From Cloeon dipterum (Eukaryota; Arthropoda; Insecta; Ephemeroptera; Baetidae): 64,000 nucleotides of DNA. The stretch covers positions 38,833,681-38,897,680 of the forward strand of contig NC_088786.1 in assembly GCF_949628265.1 (NCBI RefSeq). The letters run 5' to 3'. The position numbers and the translations under genes are program-made. Below the pieces are notes generated by a model, which was not told where the DNA came from, searched no databases, and saw only the letters and a program-made list of their open reading frames with translations. Below, piece by piece: positions 33,659 through 43,359 of this stretch (within the stretch, counting starts at the first letter, position 1; every line of letters begins with the position of its first letter).

Positions 33659-36600
33659 CTAAAACCAAAGATTTTCCGACGACAGGTAAAAACTGAATCC
33701 TTCTCCAGACGAGTTCTTAAAATTCATGTCGATTATGACATTGGTCAAAGTCGGAATGAAGGCAATTGCATTTTTGAACAGTGAAGTAATTGTTATTGTA
33801 AATTTGGACCTGGAGCGAGGGTTAACAATTTCATACACGTTGTGATGAAACGATGACAAACTGCACAAAATCTGCTTTCTGGCGATCAGATCTGCCACTT
33901 TCTCCAAATCACCAACTTCAAATCGTGACCCTTCCAGTGAAATCTTTTCCAGGCCTGGCGCCGAGAGAATGGTTGAGATATTGACTGGTTGATCGCTAAA
34001 ATATAAAAGGAAATCATAATCCAGAATTTAATTAGAACATTTGCAAACTAACCCCTTTGTAATCCAGACCAGCTCTCTCAGGTTGGAAAATTTCTGGATG
34101 GGCTCTTCACCATCTTCCACCTTCACGCCATCAAAGCGGAGTTTTTCTAGCTTTGGGCATTTCTCGAATATGGTTCCGAGTTGGATGGAGCAGAACGATT
34201 CGGAGAGCTCAAGGCTAGTCAGGCTGGCACCATACGCGTCTAGAAGTCTCTCAAGCGCGTAGAGGGACGAAAAATGCCTGACATGCAGAAACTCGATGCA
34301 GGGAAATTTCGTCAAAGCATCTAGTAGAGCTGGCTTTGGGTAGGCTTCTCCAGCCAGATTGACCTACAAACATTTAAATTAAGCAATAAGTGGATAAATA
34401 ATACACTAAAGATAATAAATAAAAGGCAAAATTGAATTTAATTTACCTTCAGGTGGGTCACGTTTGGAAAACGCAAATGAATATCTTCGTCCTGAGGTCT
34501 AGTGCTGAGGTGTTGCAGAGGTGACGACCCGAAAGGAATGTTAATATCCCCAGACATCTCTACTGTGAAGCGATGACCATCCACCCGACTTTGGACGATT
34601 TCCAACTTTGGAAGGGTCTCCAAGCAATATTTGGAGAATCTCCTGAGGAAGGCTCCTGAGGTGAATTGAGCGAAAAGAAAGACTTTCAGGTTTCCAAAGC
34701 TTTCTTTGAACATCGCTCGATCTGCAAACGCGTAGTCCAAATTGTGCTCTGTCAGGTAAACGTCCAATTGCTCCAAAGCGGGAAGCTTCTTGCAAAGCCT
34801 GAGCAGGTCGGAGAAATCTACTGCGCAGCCCTTGATGCACAGCTTCTTCAAGTGACGCAACTTGCCGATTTCTTCGAGAGCATCTTGCTGAAGGCAACCG
34901 TAGAAACTGATGCATTCTCTCTCCGTCATAAGTCTTCTCTCGTTCAGTACCAGGCTCTCCAAATCCGGAGCGTTGTTGACGATCTTGCGAACAACCTGAC
35001 AACGAGAGAGCAAAAAATCAATATTAATATTATATGTTCTGGTAGAGAAAGAGAGGTAGAGAGAGAGGTAAGCTAGCATCGAGTGTGCACGCTAAGAATC
35101 TTGTCTCTGCTGAATTCCTGCCTCCGGGCTTTGTTTCAGGTTTAGTGGGCCGTCGAGCCCACTGGCGAAGCTCTTTATCGCCCCCGCCGACCCTGTCGCG
35201 CGGAGGCGACCCTTACTACTGCCCGGTTAATTGGAAAAAAGCATTTTAATTTTTTCCCATTGACGAAATCAATTGCCGGTGGAATTCCCTAGGGCCTGTT
35301 GTAGAGAACCGAAGGAGATTCCTTGACTGCCATTCTCAGAGTGCCATTTGGATTCCGTTTTCTAAACGATGGGCCAGCCTCGAAAAGACCAACGGTGCCC
35401 TTCCTCGAAGGGTAATAACCCGCGGATGTCCAGTTCCTATGCTACGGCGGCTGCACGTCCTCCAGTGACCTTCAGGCCGGACCAGCCGCCGCCTCCAATA
35501 GCGCAAGTCCTGCAGGCCAATCCGGCGGCAGGAGATAATCTCGGCCACTTTCTGACCGTGTTCCAGCAGGTAGCTGCCCATTACCAGAGGCTGCTGGACG
35601 CGGCAGAGGAACGCGAGAGGCGCCTCGAGGAGCGTTTTGCGCGCACGGAGACAAAGCTGGAGGAGTCGCTCGCTCGTATTCAGGCGCTCGAGCGACGGTT
35701 AGCAAGCAGCGGAGGTCATCAGCATCACCGCCGCTACCAGGAGCCCTCACGCGGCGAAAATACACCACTGACAAACGATTACCTGGACAGATTAGAAGAG
35801 ATCACGAACAAAGGACCGATCGAGCGCCCAGGCAGCAAGATTGTGTTTTATGAGAAGGAGGAGGATCTCTTCTCTTCGAAGGAAGGAACGATTGTCCATT
35901 CGGTCCCAGCCGATCTGCGATGCGACTTAGGACTGGCCGGCCAGTGCGCCAAGCGCTTTGGAAAGCCCCCCGCCCCTACAACTGGCGCGCAGGTTGGGGA
36001 TGTGCTGGCTCAAGATGCCGGTGCTCTTGGCACCCTTCTGAGCCTTGTCACCAAGGATAAGGCCCCCTATAGGTTCCAGAAGAGGCCGGAGGCCTTCCTC
36101 GATACGATCAAGGTGGCCTTCGATTGCCTATTCGCTTACCTCGAGGAACATAAAGTTCGAAAAATTGCTATGCCTCGGCTTTGTAGCGGATTGGATGGTT
36201 TGGCATGGCCCTGGGTGAAGGACGAGCTGCTGAAGCGCAGTAAAAAACTACGCCACATCCCTAAGGGGTCCGCCCTGGAAGTGCATGTGTATCACCTGCC
36301 CCCGCGTGCTGAACGCAGGCCGACGAGCGGCGCTCCTGCGCTTGAAATTGGTGGTCCACTGAGAGCGATAAACGAGAATAAGGACGAGGTTGATGACGAT
36401 GACGATGATGATGATTTTGAGGATGTCGTTGGTGATGTTGGAAATGATGCTACCCTATCTCAGACAAAACGACAGGATGACGCCGGCGTGGTGACTAGAC
36501 GGAAGAATAAGAGTAGAAATTTTTAATGAGCCCCGAATCAAATGATGTACAATTATTATTGTGGAATTGTGAAGGCCTTAAAAGTATCTTTCACCTGATT

Positions 36601-39600
36601 GACGAAAATTTTTTCATAAAATTTGATATAGTTATTCTGACAGAAACCTTTTTGACAAACAGTTTCTCGATCTCGGGGTTTTACTGTAAAAATATTTTTG
36701 GCATCAAAAACAGTGTTGGTCGCCCAATGCGGGGGGTGTCTGTTTATTACTCATCTCGTATGGGAAGCCTGATCAGTTTTGCGGCTCAAGAAAATTCATT
36801 GATTCTGAACTTTTCTCACATTTCTCTTGTTGCAGCCTATTTTCACCCTAAAATGACATGCGATGAAATAATGGATGAACTAAATTCTGCCGAGGAAAAT
36901 GTAGTGCACAAAGAGTTGGCCATTTACGCAGGCGATTTCAACTGCCGCATTGATAAAATTACACAAAAAGGAGAGATGATTTTGGAATTTGCTAGCTTCA
37001 ATGATTTATATTTAGTAAACTCCTATCCACTGCAAAGCACGTATGTAACTGAAAATGGATGTAGCGTAATTGATCTCATTTTTTGTGGAGCAAGAGTTCG
37101 ATTGAAAAATTTTGCCATTCAAGACTCATTTGTGCGTAAGCATAGATTTGTATGTGCTACTTTTCGATTGCCTAACATTGATTCAAATCCTAAAAACGCT
37201 GAAAATCTGCATAGTAAAGTTAACTTAAATATACTTAGAGAAGGCATTCTTGATAGCAGCAGTAAGTTAAAATCACATCTGACCAATGATAATGTTGAAG
37301 ATTTTTATAGAGACATTTTGCAGATGGTAAACGATGCAAATTGTTTAATCAGGGCCAGTCAGAGAATAAGCCAGCCGTGGTTTGATGCAGAGTGCTTTAA
37401 TTTTAGACAAGATTTACTATTTTTGAGTGCATTTATTGATTCTTTATTTTTCTGGATTGGAGCTCAGGAGGAAAGGGAAGAAGTTTATGAAACTTTTGCT
37501 ATGGCCAAAAAATATTACAGAAAATTATGCAGATCTAAAAAAGCAGCTTATCAGGAAAAATTGGACGAGCGAATTTTGGGGGAAGCAGAGTCGCTCTGCT
37601 ATAAGTTTCTGCAGTTGAATGACAGGGGCTCGAATTATGTGTCCAATGACATCCCAATGGACACTTGGATACATTTTCTGAGCGGCGTGTTCAATTATGG
37701 TCACTTAGCGCAGGATGATAGTTTGAACCTAAAATCTCTGATGTCCAACTTTCCAAGGAGCGATAACATTAAACTATTTTTTGACTGATGAAATTGAGCT
37801 GGCATTAAAGGGTATGAAAAATGGTAAAGCGCCCGGTCCGGACGGTGTGCGGAATGGGACGATCAAATTCTTGTGGGGGGAATTGGCACCCGAGATAACC
37901 GATTTCCTGAATACGTGTTTGAGGTTGGGCGGTTTCCCGTCTGCCTGGAAGACGTCTAATCTTAGGCTGCTCTTTAAGGGAAAGGGGGATGTCTCGGATG
38001 TCGATTCCTATCGGGGCATTAATTTGTGTTGTTCTCTCTATGGCCTGCTGGACAGGGTGATGACAAATCGCCTGTACTCATACCTTATCGAGTCCATCCC
38101 AAAGAATCAATACGGGTTTGTCAAAGGGAAATCTACGATTCAAGCCGTACAAGTATTATTAAACGAGATCTCCCAAGTAGTCTATAGAAATGGCAAACCA
38201 CTTTATGCACTATTTTTGGACGTTCGCAAGGCTTTCGACTCCATTGACCGAATTTTCGTTTTTGAGCAGTTGATAAACTCCGGTAAACTATGCTTCGAAG
38301 AGCTGAATCTATTAGCCGCAATGCTGGATGTGAATTATTTGACTGTTCTGGACGGAATTTCGAAGTCTGGGCCGATTGTCCAGTCGAATGGAGTACGGCA
38401 AGGCGGCAGTATTTCCCCTTTCCTCTTCATTTACTCGCTCTGTGACATCAACCACCTCTTAAATTTTGCTCCAAATGTTAAACTGTTGATGTATGCCGAT
38501 GATATTGTTTTACTCTCTGACTGCCTGGAGGACCTGAGTGTTTTTGTGCACAGTTTGACAAATTACCTCGGCAAACGTAACTTAAAATTAAATCTGGCCA
38601 AATGTAAAATTTTAAAATTCAGGAACAAGGGCAAAGGCAGACTAAAGAAGAGTGACACTTTTTCTATAAATGATGAAAAAATTGATTTTGTTACAGAGTT
38701 TACATATTTGGGTGTCACATTTCAATCCTCAGGTCTCTCTTTCTCTAAACATGTGGATAGGAAAGTAAGAGCCGCTATTTTCGCTACATCAAAATTAAAA
38801 TCTCTCTCCAAATCATCTGTCAGTACAGCATTAAAGCTTTTTAATTTAGCCATAGCACCAATCGCTAGTTACGGCATACAGGCAATCTGGCCATATCTTA
38901 CCTTAACAGACTTAAATAAGTTAGAATCTGCAAAATCTCGTTTTCTCAAAAAAGCCTTAGCACTGTCAAAATTTATGAAATCTAGACTAGCATATGAGCT
39001 TGCTGACACTGACTTTTTTGTTGATGATCTTCTTAAGAAATTCTCACTCTCAGAAACTGCTGCTTACAATAACTTTATTATTAATAGACTTTTCAAGCTC
39101 TCCCAGATCGATGGGGATTTCTATGGCACCCCTGCAATGGGCGATCCGGGCTGGAAAAATGCCTGTTTTCTAAATAGACATGTTTTCACCAGGCACGCCT
39201 GTCACGATTATCATTATGTTTACTGTACTAACAAGAAATATCATTGTAAGGCCGGTTTCGATTGCAAATGTGTATACTGTGATGAATATGTGAAGTTCTA
39301 CCACTTTTTGGAATGCAAGAAGATCCCATTGACTCTCATGCGTGCTAGTGTACTGTAATATTTATGCATGTCTATATCTGTTGTACACCATTGGTGTTTC
39401 TTTAAATAAATATAATAAAAATATTATATGTTCTTCCGTGTTTAAGTAACGTCTAACGCTAAACACAGAGGGAGGCACCGTTTTTTAATTTAATGGAATT
39501 TTAATCGAAAATTTTATCCAAAAGGAGCAAGATGTCGGTACACATCCAAATTAAAAAAATAAAATTATATTAGATTTTTTGCTATTTTCTTACGTTTAAA

Positions 39601-40120
39601 TTATTCCACCCTTTACTTGGAACGATGGAATTGTGGAATTATTGGGTTTCCCATCTTTAGTGCCGGTTGCCGAGAAACATGAAAATATTGTACTTCAATT
39701 ACCTGAGTTAGCATTTCTTTTTTTAATTCATCCGGGCAGTAGGATAGAAGTCCATCTAACTCGATGTCGGTTGTTTTCGCGGTCACCAACGCTTCGAACC
39801 CTTTTAACAAGATGTTAAACTGGTTCAAATCTCCTAGGGGATTCCTGCACTTGAGTTTGGTCAGGCGAGACAGCATTTGTGCGCGCAGAGGTTTCGCTGC
39901 GGATTGAAATAAAAGGAAATAAACAATACGGTTCATTTACAAAGATGAAAAATAACTCACGGAGGCTCTCGATCTGCATTTTGAAATCCGCGTCCTTTTT
40001 GATCAACATGACCAAATTTTGGAAAATTGAGTCAGCTGTGTGGTCAAAAAGGGTCTTTTTCTGCCTCATCAGGCCCTTGAAACTTGCGTCCGATAGCGGG
40101 ATCCTCATATTTCTTGCCAT
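33659..40120 (-). CDS. LRR-like protein, complete, 5 exons, ~516 aa
   Basis: Exons: 39961-40120, 39703-39896, 34447-34995, 34053-34363, 33659-33995; every junction is GT-AG and the frame is continuous (118 + 183 + 215 codons). The N-terminus (MARNMRIPLSDASFKGL, then TLFDHTADSIFQNL and LPKPLRAQMLSRL) matches the family module of the other two LRR-like genes. LRR segments follow: APDLESLVLNERRL, LRHLKKLCIKGC, LPALEQLDVYL, ASLTSLELSES, CPKLEKLRFDGVKV, FSNLRELVWI. No signal peptide or catalytic motif. Intron 2 (34996-39702, 4.7 kb) is unusually long only because it holds a retrotransposon in antisense orientation. Neighbouring introns are 50-90 bp. Confidence 0.8.
35144..35163 (+). other. Hairpin in the retrotransposon 5' leader
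   Basis: AGTGGGC-CGTCGA-GCCCACT: a perfect 7-bp GC-rich stem with a 6-nt loop, ~200 nt before ORF1. It could be an RNA structure in the leader. Confidence 0.45.
35369..36526 (+). CDS. Retrotransposon ORF1: coiled coil + macro-like domain, 385 aa
   Basis: Residues ~73-112 form a charged heptad-like coiled coil (ERERRLEERF, KLEESLARIQALERRL), as is common in ORF1 proteins that trimerise and bind RNA. Residues ~158-312 resemble a macro domain of the TARG1/OARD1 type: EEDLFSSKEGTIVHSVPADL, then AKRFG, QVGDV, LSLVTKDKAP, IAMPRLCSGLDGLAW and LEVHVYHL. The lysine of the VTK motif (~K229) and aspartate of GLDG (~D276), equivalent to the catalytic pair of TARG1, are kept. The glycine-rich loop is altered (CDLGLA). 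An acidic run (~338-352) and a basic C-terminus follow. There are no CCHC knuckles or evident RRM. The stop codon overlaps the ORF2 start. Confidence 0.75.
   Translation: MGQPRKDQRCPSSKGNNPRMSSSYATAAARPPVTFRPDQPPPPIAQVLQANPAAGDNLGHFLTVFQQVAAHYQRLLDAAEERERRLEERFARTETKLEESLARIQALERRLASSGGHQHHRRYQEPSRGENTPLTNDYLDRLEEITNKGPIERPGSKIVFYEKEEDLFSSKEGTIVHSVPADLRCDLGLAGQCAKRFGKPPAPTTGAQVGDVLAQDAGALGTLLSLVTKDKAPYRFQKRPEAFLDTIKVAFDCLFAYLEEHKVRKIAMPRLCSGLDGLAWPWVKDELLKRSKKLRHIPKGSALEVHVYHLPPRAERRPTSGAPALEIGGPLRAINENKDEVDDDDDDDDFEDVVGDVGNDATLSQTKRQDDAGVVTRRKNKSRNF
36526..37788 (+). CDS. Retrotransposon ORF2, N-terminal part: APE-type endonuclease
   Basis: Starts at the ATG of TAATG, sharing one base with the ORF1 stop. 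Residues ~1-230 are an exonuclease-endonuclease-phosphatase domain that nicks target DNA: LLLWNCEGL near the start, ILTETF, YAGDFNCRI and SVIDLIF motifs, and HRFVCATF where the catalytic histidine is expected. A linker follows (KKYYRKLCRSKKAAYQEKLDE). The frame ends at TGA 37786-37788 just after a run of six T residues; the reverse transcriptase continues in the +1 frame. Confidence 0.85.
   Translation: MSPESNDVQLLLWNCEGLKSIFHLIDENFFIKFDIVILTETFLTNSFSISGFYCKNIFGIKNSVGRPMRGVSVYYSSRMGSLISFAAQENSLILNFSHISLVAAYFHPKMTCDEIMDELNSAEENVVHKELAIYAGDFNCRIDKITQKGEMILEFASFNDLYLVNSYPLQSTYVTENGCSVIDLIFCGARVRLKNFAIQDSFVRKHRFVCATFRLPNIDSNPKNAENLHSKVNLNILREGILDSSSKLKSHLTNDNVEDFYRDILQMVNDANCLIRASQRISQPWFDAECFNFRQDLLFLSAFIDSLFFWIGAQEEREEVYETFAMAKKYYRKLCRSKKAAYQEKLDERILGEAESLCYKFLQLNDRGSNYVSNDIPMDTWIHFLSGVFNYGHLAQDDSLNLKSLMSNFPRSDNIKLFFD
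37781..39358 (+). CDS. Retrotransposon ORF2, C-terminal part: reverse transcriptase
   Basis: Continuation of ORF2 after the frame break. RT motifs occur in order: KNGKAPGPDGV, GFVKGKSTIQAV, LDVRKAFDSID (motif A aspartate), GVRQGGSISPFLF, MYADDIVLLSD (motif C with the catalytic DD), NLAKCKILKF, FTYLGVTFQ. A thumb-like region and a Cys/His-rich tail follow (CKCVYCDEYVKFYHFLEC), as seen at the C-terminus of many non-LTR ORF2 proteins. No RNase H domain is evident. There is no ATG near the 5' end of this frame, so it is not an independent gene; it is reached by +1 frameshift or was cut off by a one-base insertion. Confidence 0.85.
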   Translation: MTDEIELALKGMKNGKAPGPDGVRNGTIKFLWGELAPEITDFLNTCLRLGGFPSAWKTSNLRLLFKGKGDVSDVDSYRGINLCCSLYGLLDRVMTNRLYSYLIESIPKNQYGFVKGKSTIQAVQVLLNEISQVVYRNGKPLYALFLDVRKAFDSIDRIFVFEQLINSGKLCFEELNLLAAMLDVNYLTVLDGISKSGPIVQSNGVRQGGSISPFLFIYSLCDINHLLNFAPNVKLLMYADDIVLLSDCLEDLSVFVHSLTNYLGKRNLKLNLAKCKILKFRNKGKGRLKKSDTFSINDEKIDFVTEFTYLGVTFQSSGLSFSKHVDRKVRAAIFATSKLKSLSKSSVSTALKLFNLAIAPIASYGIQAIWPYLTLTDLNKLESAKSRFLKKALALSKFMKSRLAYELADTDFFVDDLLKKFSLSETAAYNNFIINRLFKLSQIDGDFYGTPAMGDPGWKNACFLNRHVFTRHACHDYHYVYCTNKKYHCKAGFDCKCVYCDEYVKFYHFLECKKIPLTLMRASVL

Positions 40121-41385
40121 TGTGGAAGGGAGTCTGCGAAAAAATTAATCATAAATTAATATTTCATATCACAGCTTTTTGGTGCACAGAAAAAGCCACA
40201 AGGGAAAGTATCAGAGGCCATATATACTGATACATTGCATGCACATAATACCTTTCACTTATTCACCTGGTTGTGTATTGGTCTTTAATTTTTTTTCCTT
40301 ATTTGTATTCAAAAATTCTTATAGAGTTTGTTGATTATTAATTTCCAAAAAAAAATAAAAAAATGAGCTACAAGTTATAGATGGCCAAGTTTTGGTCATG
40401 GCGTTTCCTGAGGATTTCTACAGTTCTTGCTGCGGCTCCACGAAACCTTTTTGTATTTATTTTCTAATTATATTGAAATAATCGGTGGCTCACAAACTTT
40501 TGCTGGAAGTAAGATAAACAATTGGCAGGAAAAGAGCAAAAAAATTTTGGCTGATGCCGACCCCTCGACTGGAAGGTCGTTTATTGTACTACGTAATGTA
40601 TGCGTGTTAAAAATCAATCGCGCCATATATAATTTTTCATAACATCAGCCTGAAGCAGTCGAAATTTCGGTCTTCACGTAACGCCAGTCACATCGGCCGC
40701 CCCACAGGAAACAAAGGTTAAGCTTCAATACAGCCAAAATAGGCCAACAGCTGGACCAGGTGTCAAGGGAAGAAAAAATGATGTGATGATGAAATTACAA
40801 GTGTTCTGCTTCTGTATTCTCTAAATATCTGTGTCATCGAGAGTTTGAATCACATTTCTCATACTGAATGTCATTCCTAACACATTCCTCTCATAGAAAA
40901 ACAACAAATTCCTTGAAAAGCGATAAAATCTCACCTGATATTCCAAAAATTCTGGCCCGATGCAAGTAAACAAGTATCAGCGTCAGTTGCTTGATGTACC
41001 ACAACACAGAGCAAGTTTACTGTTTACTCAGGAGTATTGGTCTTTGAGACAAGGAGTTGCAGCGGAACCATGTTGGAATTGGGTGGGAGAGCGACACGCC
41101 TTAAATGCATGCTTCTCCTCTATGTAGCGTCACTTTTGGGGGAGTTGCTATCACACGTGCACAAGAAAAGTGCGGATCCTCTCCTGCGTTCGTCGTGCTA
41201 AGAGCTTTTTATGCGTTTAGAGGCGTACACGAAATCGGATGTTGCGCGGGAGAAGTTCAAACGTTGATTTCAGTGGAACGATAGAAAACAAGATAAAATG
41301 CAAAATTTATTTTGGCGCTCTTTCAAGATTAAAAAAGGCTGTTTTATGTGCGAAATATTTTTGGGGTTAGAAGGTGGAAATTTAA
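40121..41385. other. Upstream region of the LRR-like gene; no gene recognised
   Basis: Only short unsupported ORFs. No recognisable element. Confidence 0.4.
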
Positions 41386-41685
41386 CCTTGCGGGATTTTC
41401 AACGAATACTTCTCTTTATAAACGTCAGTCACTTGGCGACTTAGTCTAACAGAATACAAGGACCTTTAAACAGAAATGATTTTTTGACTTTAGGATTAAC
41501 AATTTTAAGAGATTGGTCTTGAAGAACAATTTAAAATTAGAAAAGAATTTACCCGATTGAGTCGGGTCCTTCACAATTATAAACGCTCGGAACTCTTAAG
41601 ATGCGACTGGTTGGCTCGTGTGTCTTGCGAAAACTAATTTAAATTAAAAATCTCTCTCTCTGTTGCATTAACGAATTTCTAACAA
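41386..41685 (+). repeat. ~300-bp repeat shared with 23.69-23.99 kb
   Basis: Direct copy of the block downstream of ZF-C, with small indels. It stands alone here, without the zinc-finger gene. Confidence 0.65.
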
Positions 41686-42194
41686 TCATGAATAACAATA
41701 CCCTAGACTAAAAATGAAAAGGGAGTGGGAGCTCGGCTCCGCAACCACTACATATTTTTTAACAGTGACGCATAAATGGTTTTTCAACGTTAAGTGTGTA
41801 CAGCGATGCATGGCGTGAGGTTTTTATTGTATATCTTTCTTTCTATTACGTTCTTTCGTCCAATTACATGGTCAATAGGAGACTTTAAAATGATAAAAAT
41901 TTAATTTTTAAAGCAGCCTCTACTGAACGCATCTAAGATTAAGTTAAATCTTCATAAAATAACGAGGATTAATTTAAATTTGCCTTGTAGTGGCAAGACA
42001 TGGCTCATGCACTGTATTTAAAATGGGTCAACTTTTTAACAAGCTTTAAACTCGTCACGATTTTAAGTTCTTGCCTAGTCAAAGCCTTTCAGAGCGTACT
42101 GTCGCTGACTAGCTTAAAACTAGTTAAAACTCGGTCGTCGTAAATTTGACAAGCTTAAACCGGGTCACTGCTGGCCTGTCACCCCACGGCTGCT
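41686..42194. other. Intergenic, nothing recognised
   Basis: AT-rich. Several loose AGCTTAAAAC/GACTAG-type repeats near 42050-42170 but no clear unit. Confidence 0.3.
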
Positions 42195-42370
42195 TTTTTG
42201 CGCTGGCCACCGCACGCTGGCCACCGGAACACTCGCAGTGACACACTTTTTCACGTGGCCTTGATTTTTCACGAGCAATGCATCAGCAGTTTTTTCTATC
42301 CCATAATATCCAAGTTTTGCTCAAGTGATTATTTTTCTGTATTCTCGAAAAGATGATTATTTTACGCTAT
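42195..42370 (+). repeat. Fragment of the dispersed CTL-flank repeat
   Basis: TGGCCACCGGAACACTCGCA, then GTGACACACTTTTTCACGTG and GATTTTTCACGAGCAATGCA match the right-hand ~170 bp of the repeat at 28.6-29.8 and 57-58 kb. Confidence 0.6.
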
Positions 42371-42459
42371 CTGGATAAAGAGATTAAATAAATTGAAAGG
42401 GTGAAATGGCCAAATAAAGGGACTGGGAAAATCCCACAATCGACTGGCAGAGTTCGCCT

Positions 42460-42715
42460 CTCGCGGCGGCGGCGGTCGTCGTCCATGGATAAAGCGCAGC
42501 GCCCTTTTCTGCACTCTCTCCATTTTCGATGTGTTTGCCTGCGTGGTCGGATGCCACGCAGGAAGTCCATAGGTCAAGATGGGCTTCACAAGGGACAGAT
42601 ATGACACCCTCTTTACCCTCTGGGTGCATCCACGCAGGTTGCGGGCCGCAAAGCCAAGCACTCGGGCGGCCTTTGCGCGCGCGACGTCTGTTTGCACGTC
42701 CCAACGTTTTTTAAT
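42460..42715 (-). pseudogene. Reverse-transcriptase C-terminal fragment of another retroelement
   Basis: The minus frame reads KKRWDVQTDVARAKAARVLG, RNLRGCTQRVKRVSYLSLVK, PILTYGLPAWHPTTQ, KMERVQKRALRFIHG. This is the thumb/C-terminal region typical of jockey/CR1-like non-LTR ORF2 proteins (RVK..AY..LVRP.LEYG.PAW.P). It is clearly different from the element at 35-39 kb. No catalytic domain, ORF1 or ends are present, so it is a dead fragment. Confidence 0.7.
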
Positions 42716-43359
42716 TCTATAAGATAACAAAATAACTGTTACATTAATTCTTAAGAAATTCCCAAAGTTAAAAAATGGCTTTAAGAACATTCCAACTGCC
42801 TTAAGAAATTTTTAAAAAAATACAAAGCTCCAAATTTGAGATCAGGAAAAATCTCATCCTTGCTGGTTGCAATGGACATTTTTTATTGTTGTCGAAGTTA
42901 TAGATTTTTGGAACGTTTGTTGCGCTGCTTGGAAAATGTAATGTAAATGATTAAAATAGCTGATAATCTCCATTAGTTGCAACAAAAAATTTGAAAAAAT
43001 AATTAAATTCTCAGATAATTAAATGTATGTTATTGCAAAATGTTCGCATTTAAAAAAATAATTTAAATAATCCTTCTGGCCGCTGCATAAAAATAAAAAC
43101 TAAAATCAAAGCATTCCTGAATTTCTAAAATAAAATAAAAATTATTCGATCAATGGAAAATTACCTTTTTTAGATGAGAATTAATATAAAATTCACACGG
43201 TAAAATATTTTAGGTCGAGCGGGAGAGGGAACGCAGCCGATCCAAACTTTCGGGTTTTACTGCGTTCTGGTTCCAATTTTTAAAGGAAGTGACGCAATTA
43301 AAAAGCGATCTAGTCACAACATATAATACGAGCTGGACGCTTTTCAGATCAAAAACGCG
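42716..43359. other. Intergenic / upstream region of CTL-E
   Basis: The last ~160 bp (GAGGGAACGCAGCCGAT, ACTGCGTTCTGGTTCCA, AAAAAGCG) are conserved upstream of CTL-F at ~58170-58300, so probably contain the promoter. The rest shows nothing recognisable. Confidence 0.45.

Larger units (their letters stand above)
35026..39434 (+). mobile_element. Non-LTR retrotransposon with 15-bp target-site duplication
   Basis: Element body 35041-39419 (~4.4 kb), flanked by a perfect 15-bp duplication AATATTATATGTTCT (35026-35040 and 39420-39434). It has a ~330-bp 5' leader, ORF1 (coiled coil + macro-like domain), ORF2 (endonuclease, reverse transcriptase, Cys/His tail) and a short 3' end finishing in TAAATAAATATAATAAAA instead of a long poly(A). 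There are no LTRs. It lies antisense in intron 2 of the LRR-like gene. The intact duplication and the single frame break suggest a young insertion. The clade is uncertain; an APE-type endonuclease excludes R2-like families. Confidence 0.9.

Noticed and set aside
35472..35774. 100-codon minus-strand ORF
   Set aside because: Antisense shadow of retrotransposon ORF1; GC-rich codons make the reverse frame open. No splice sites or motifs.
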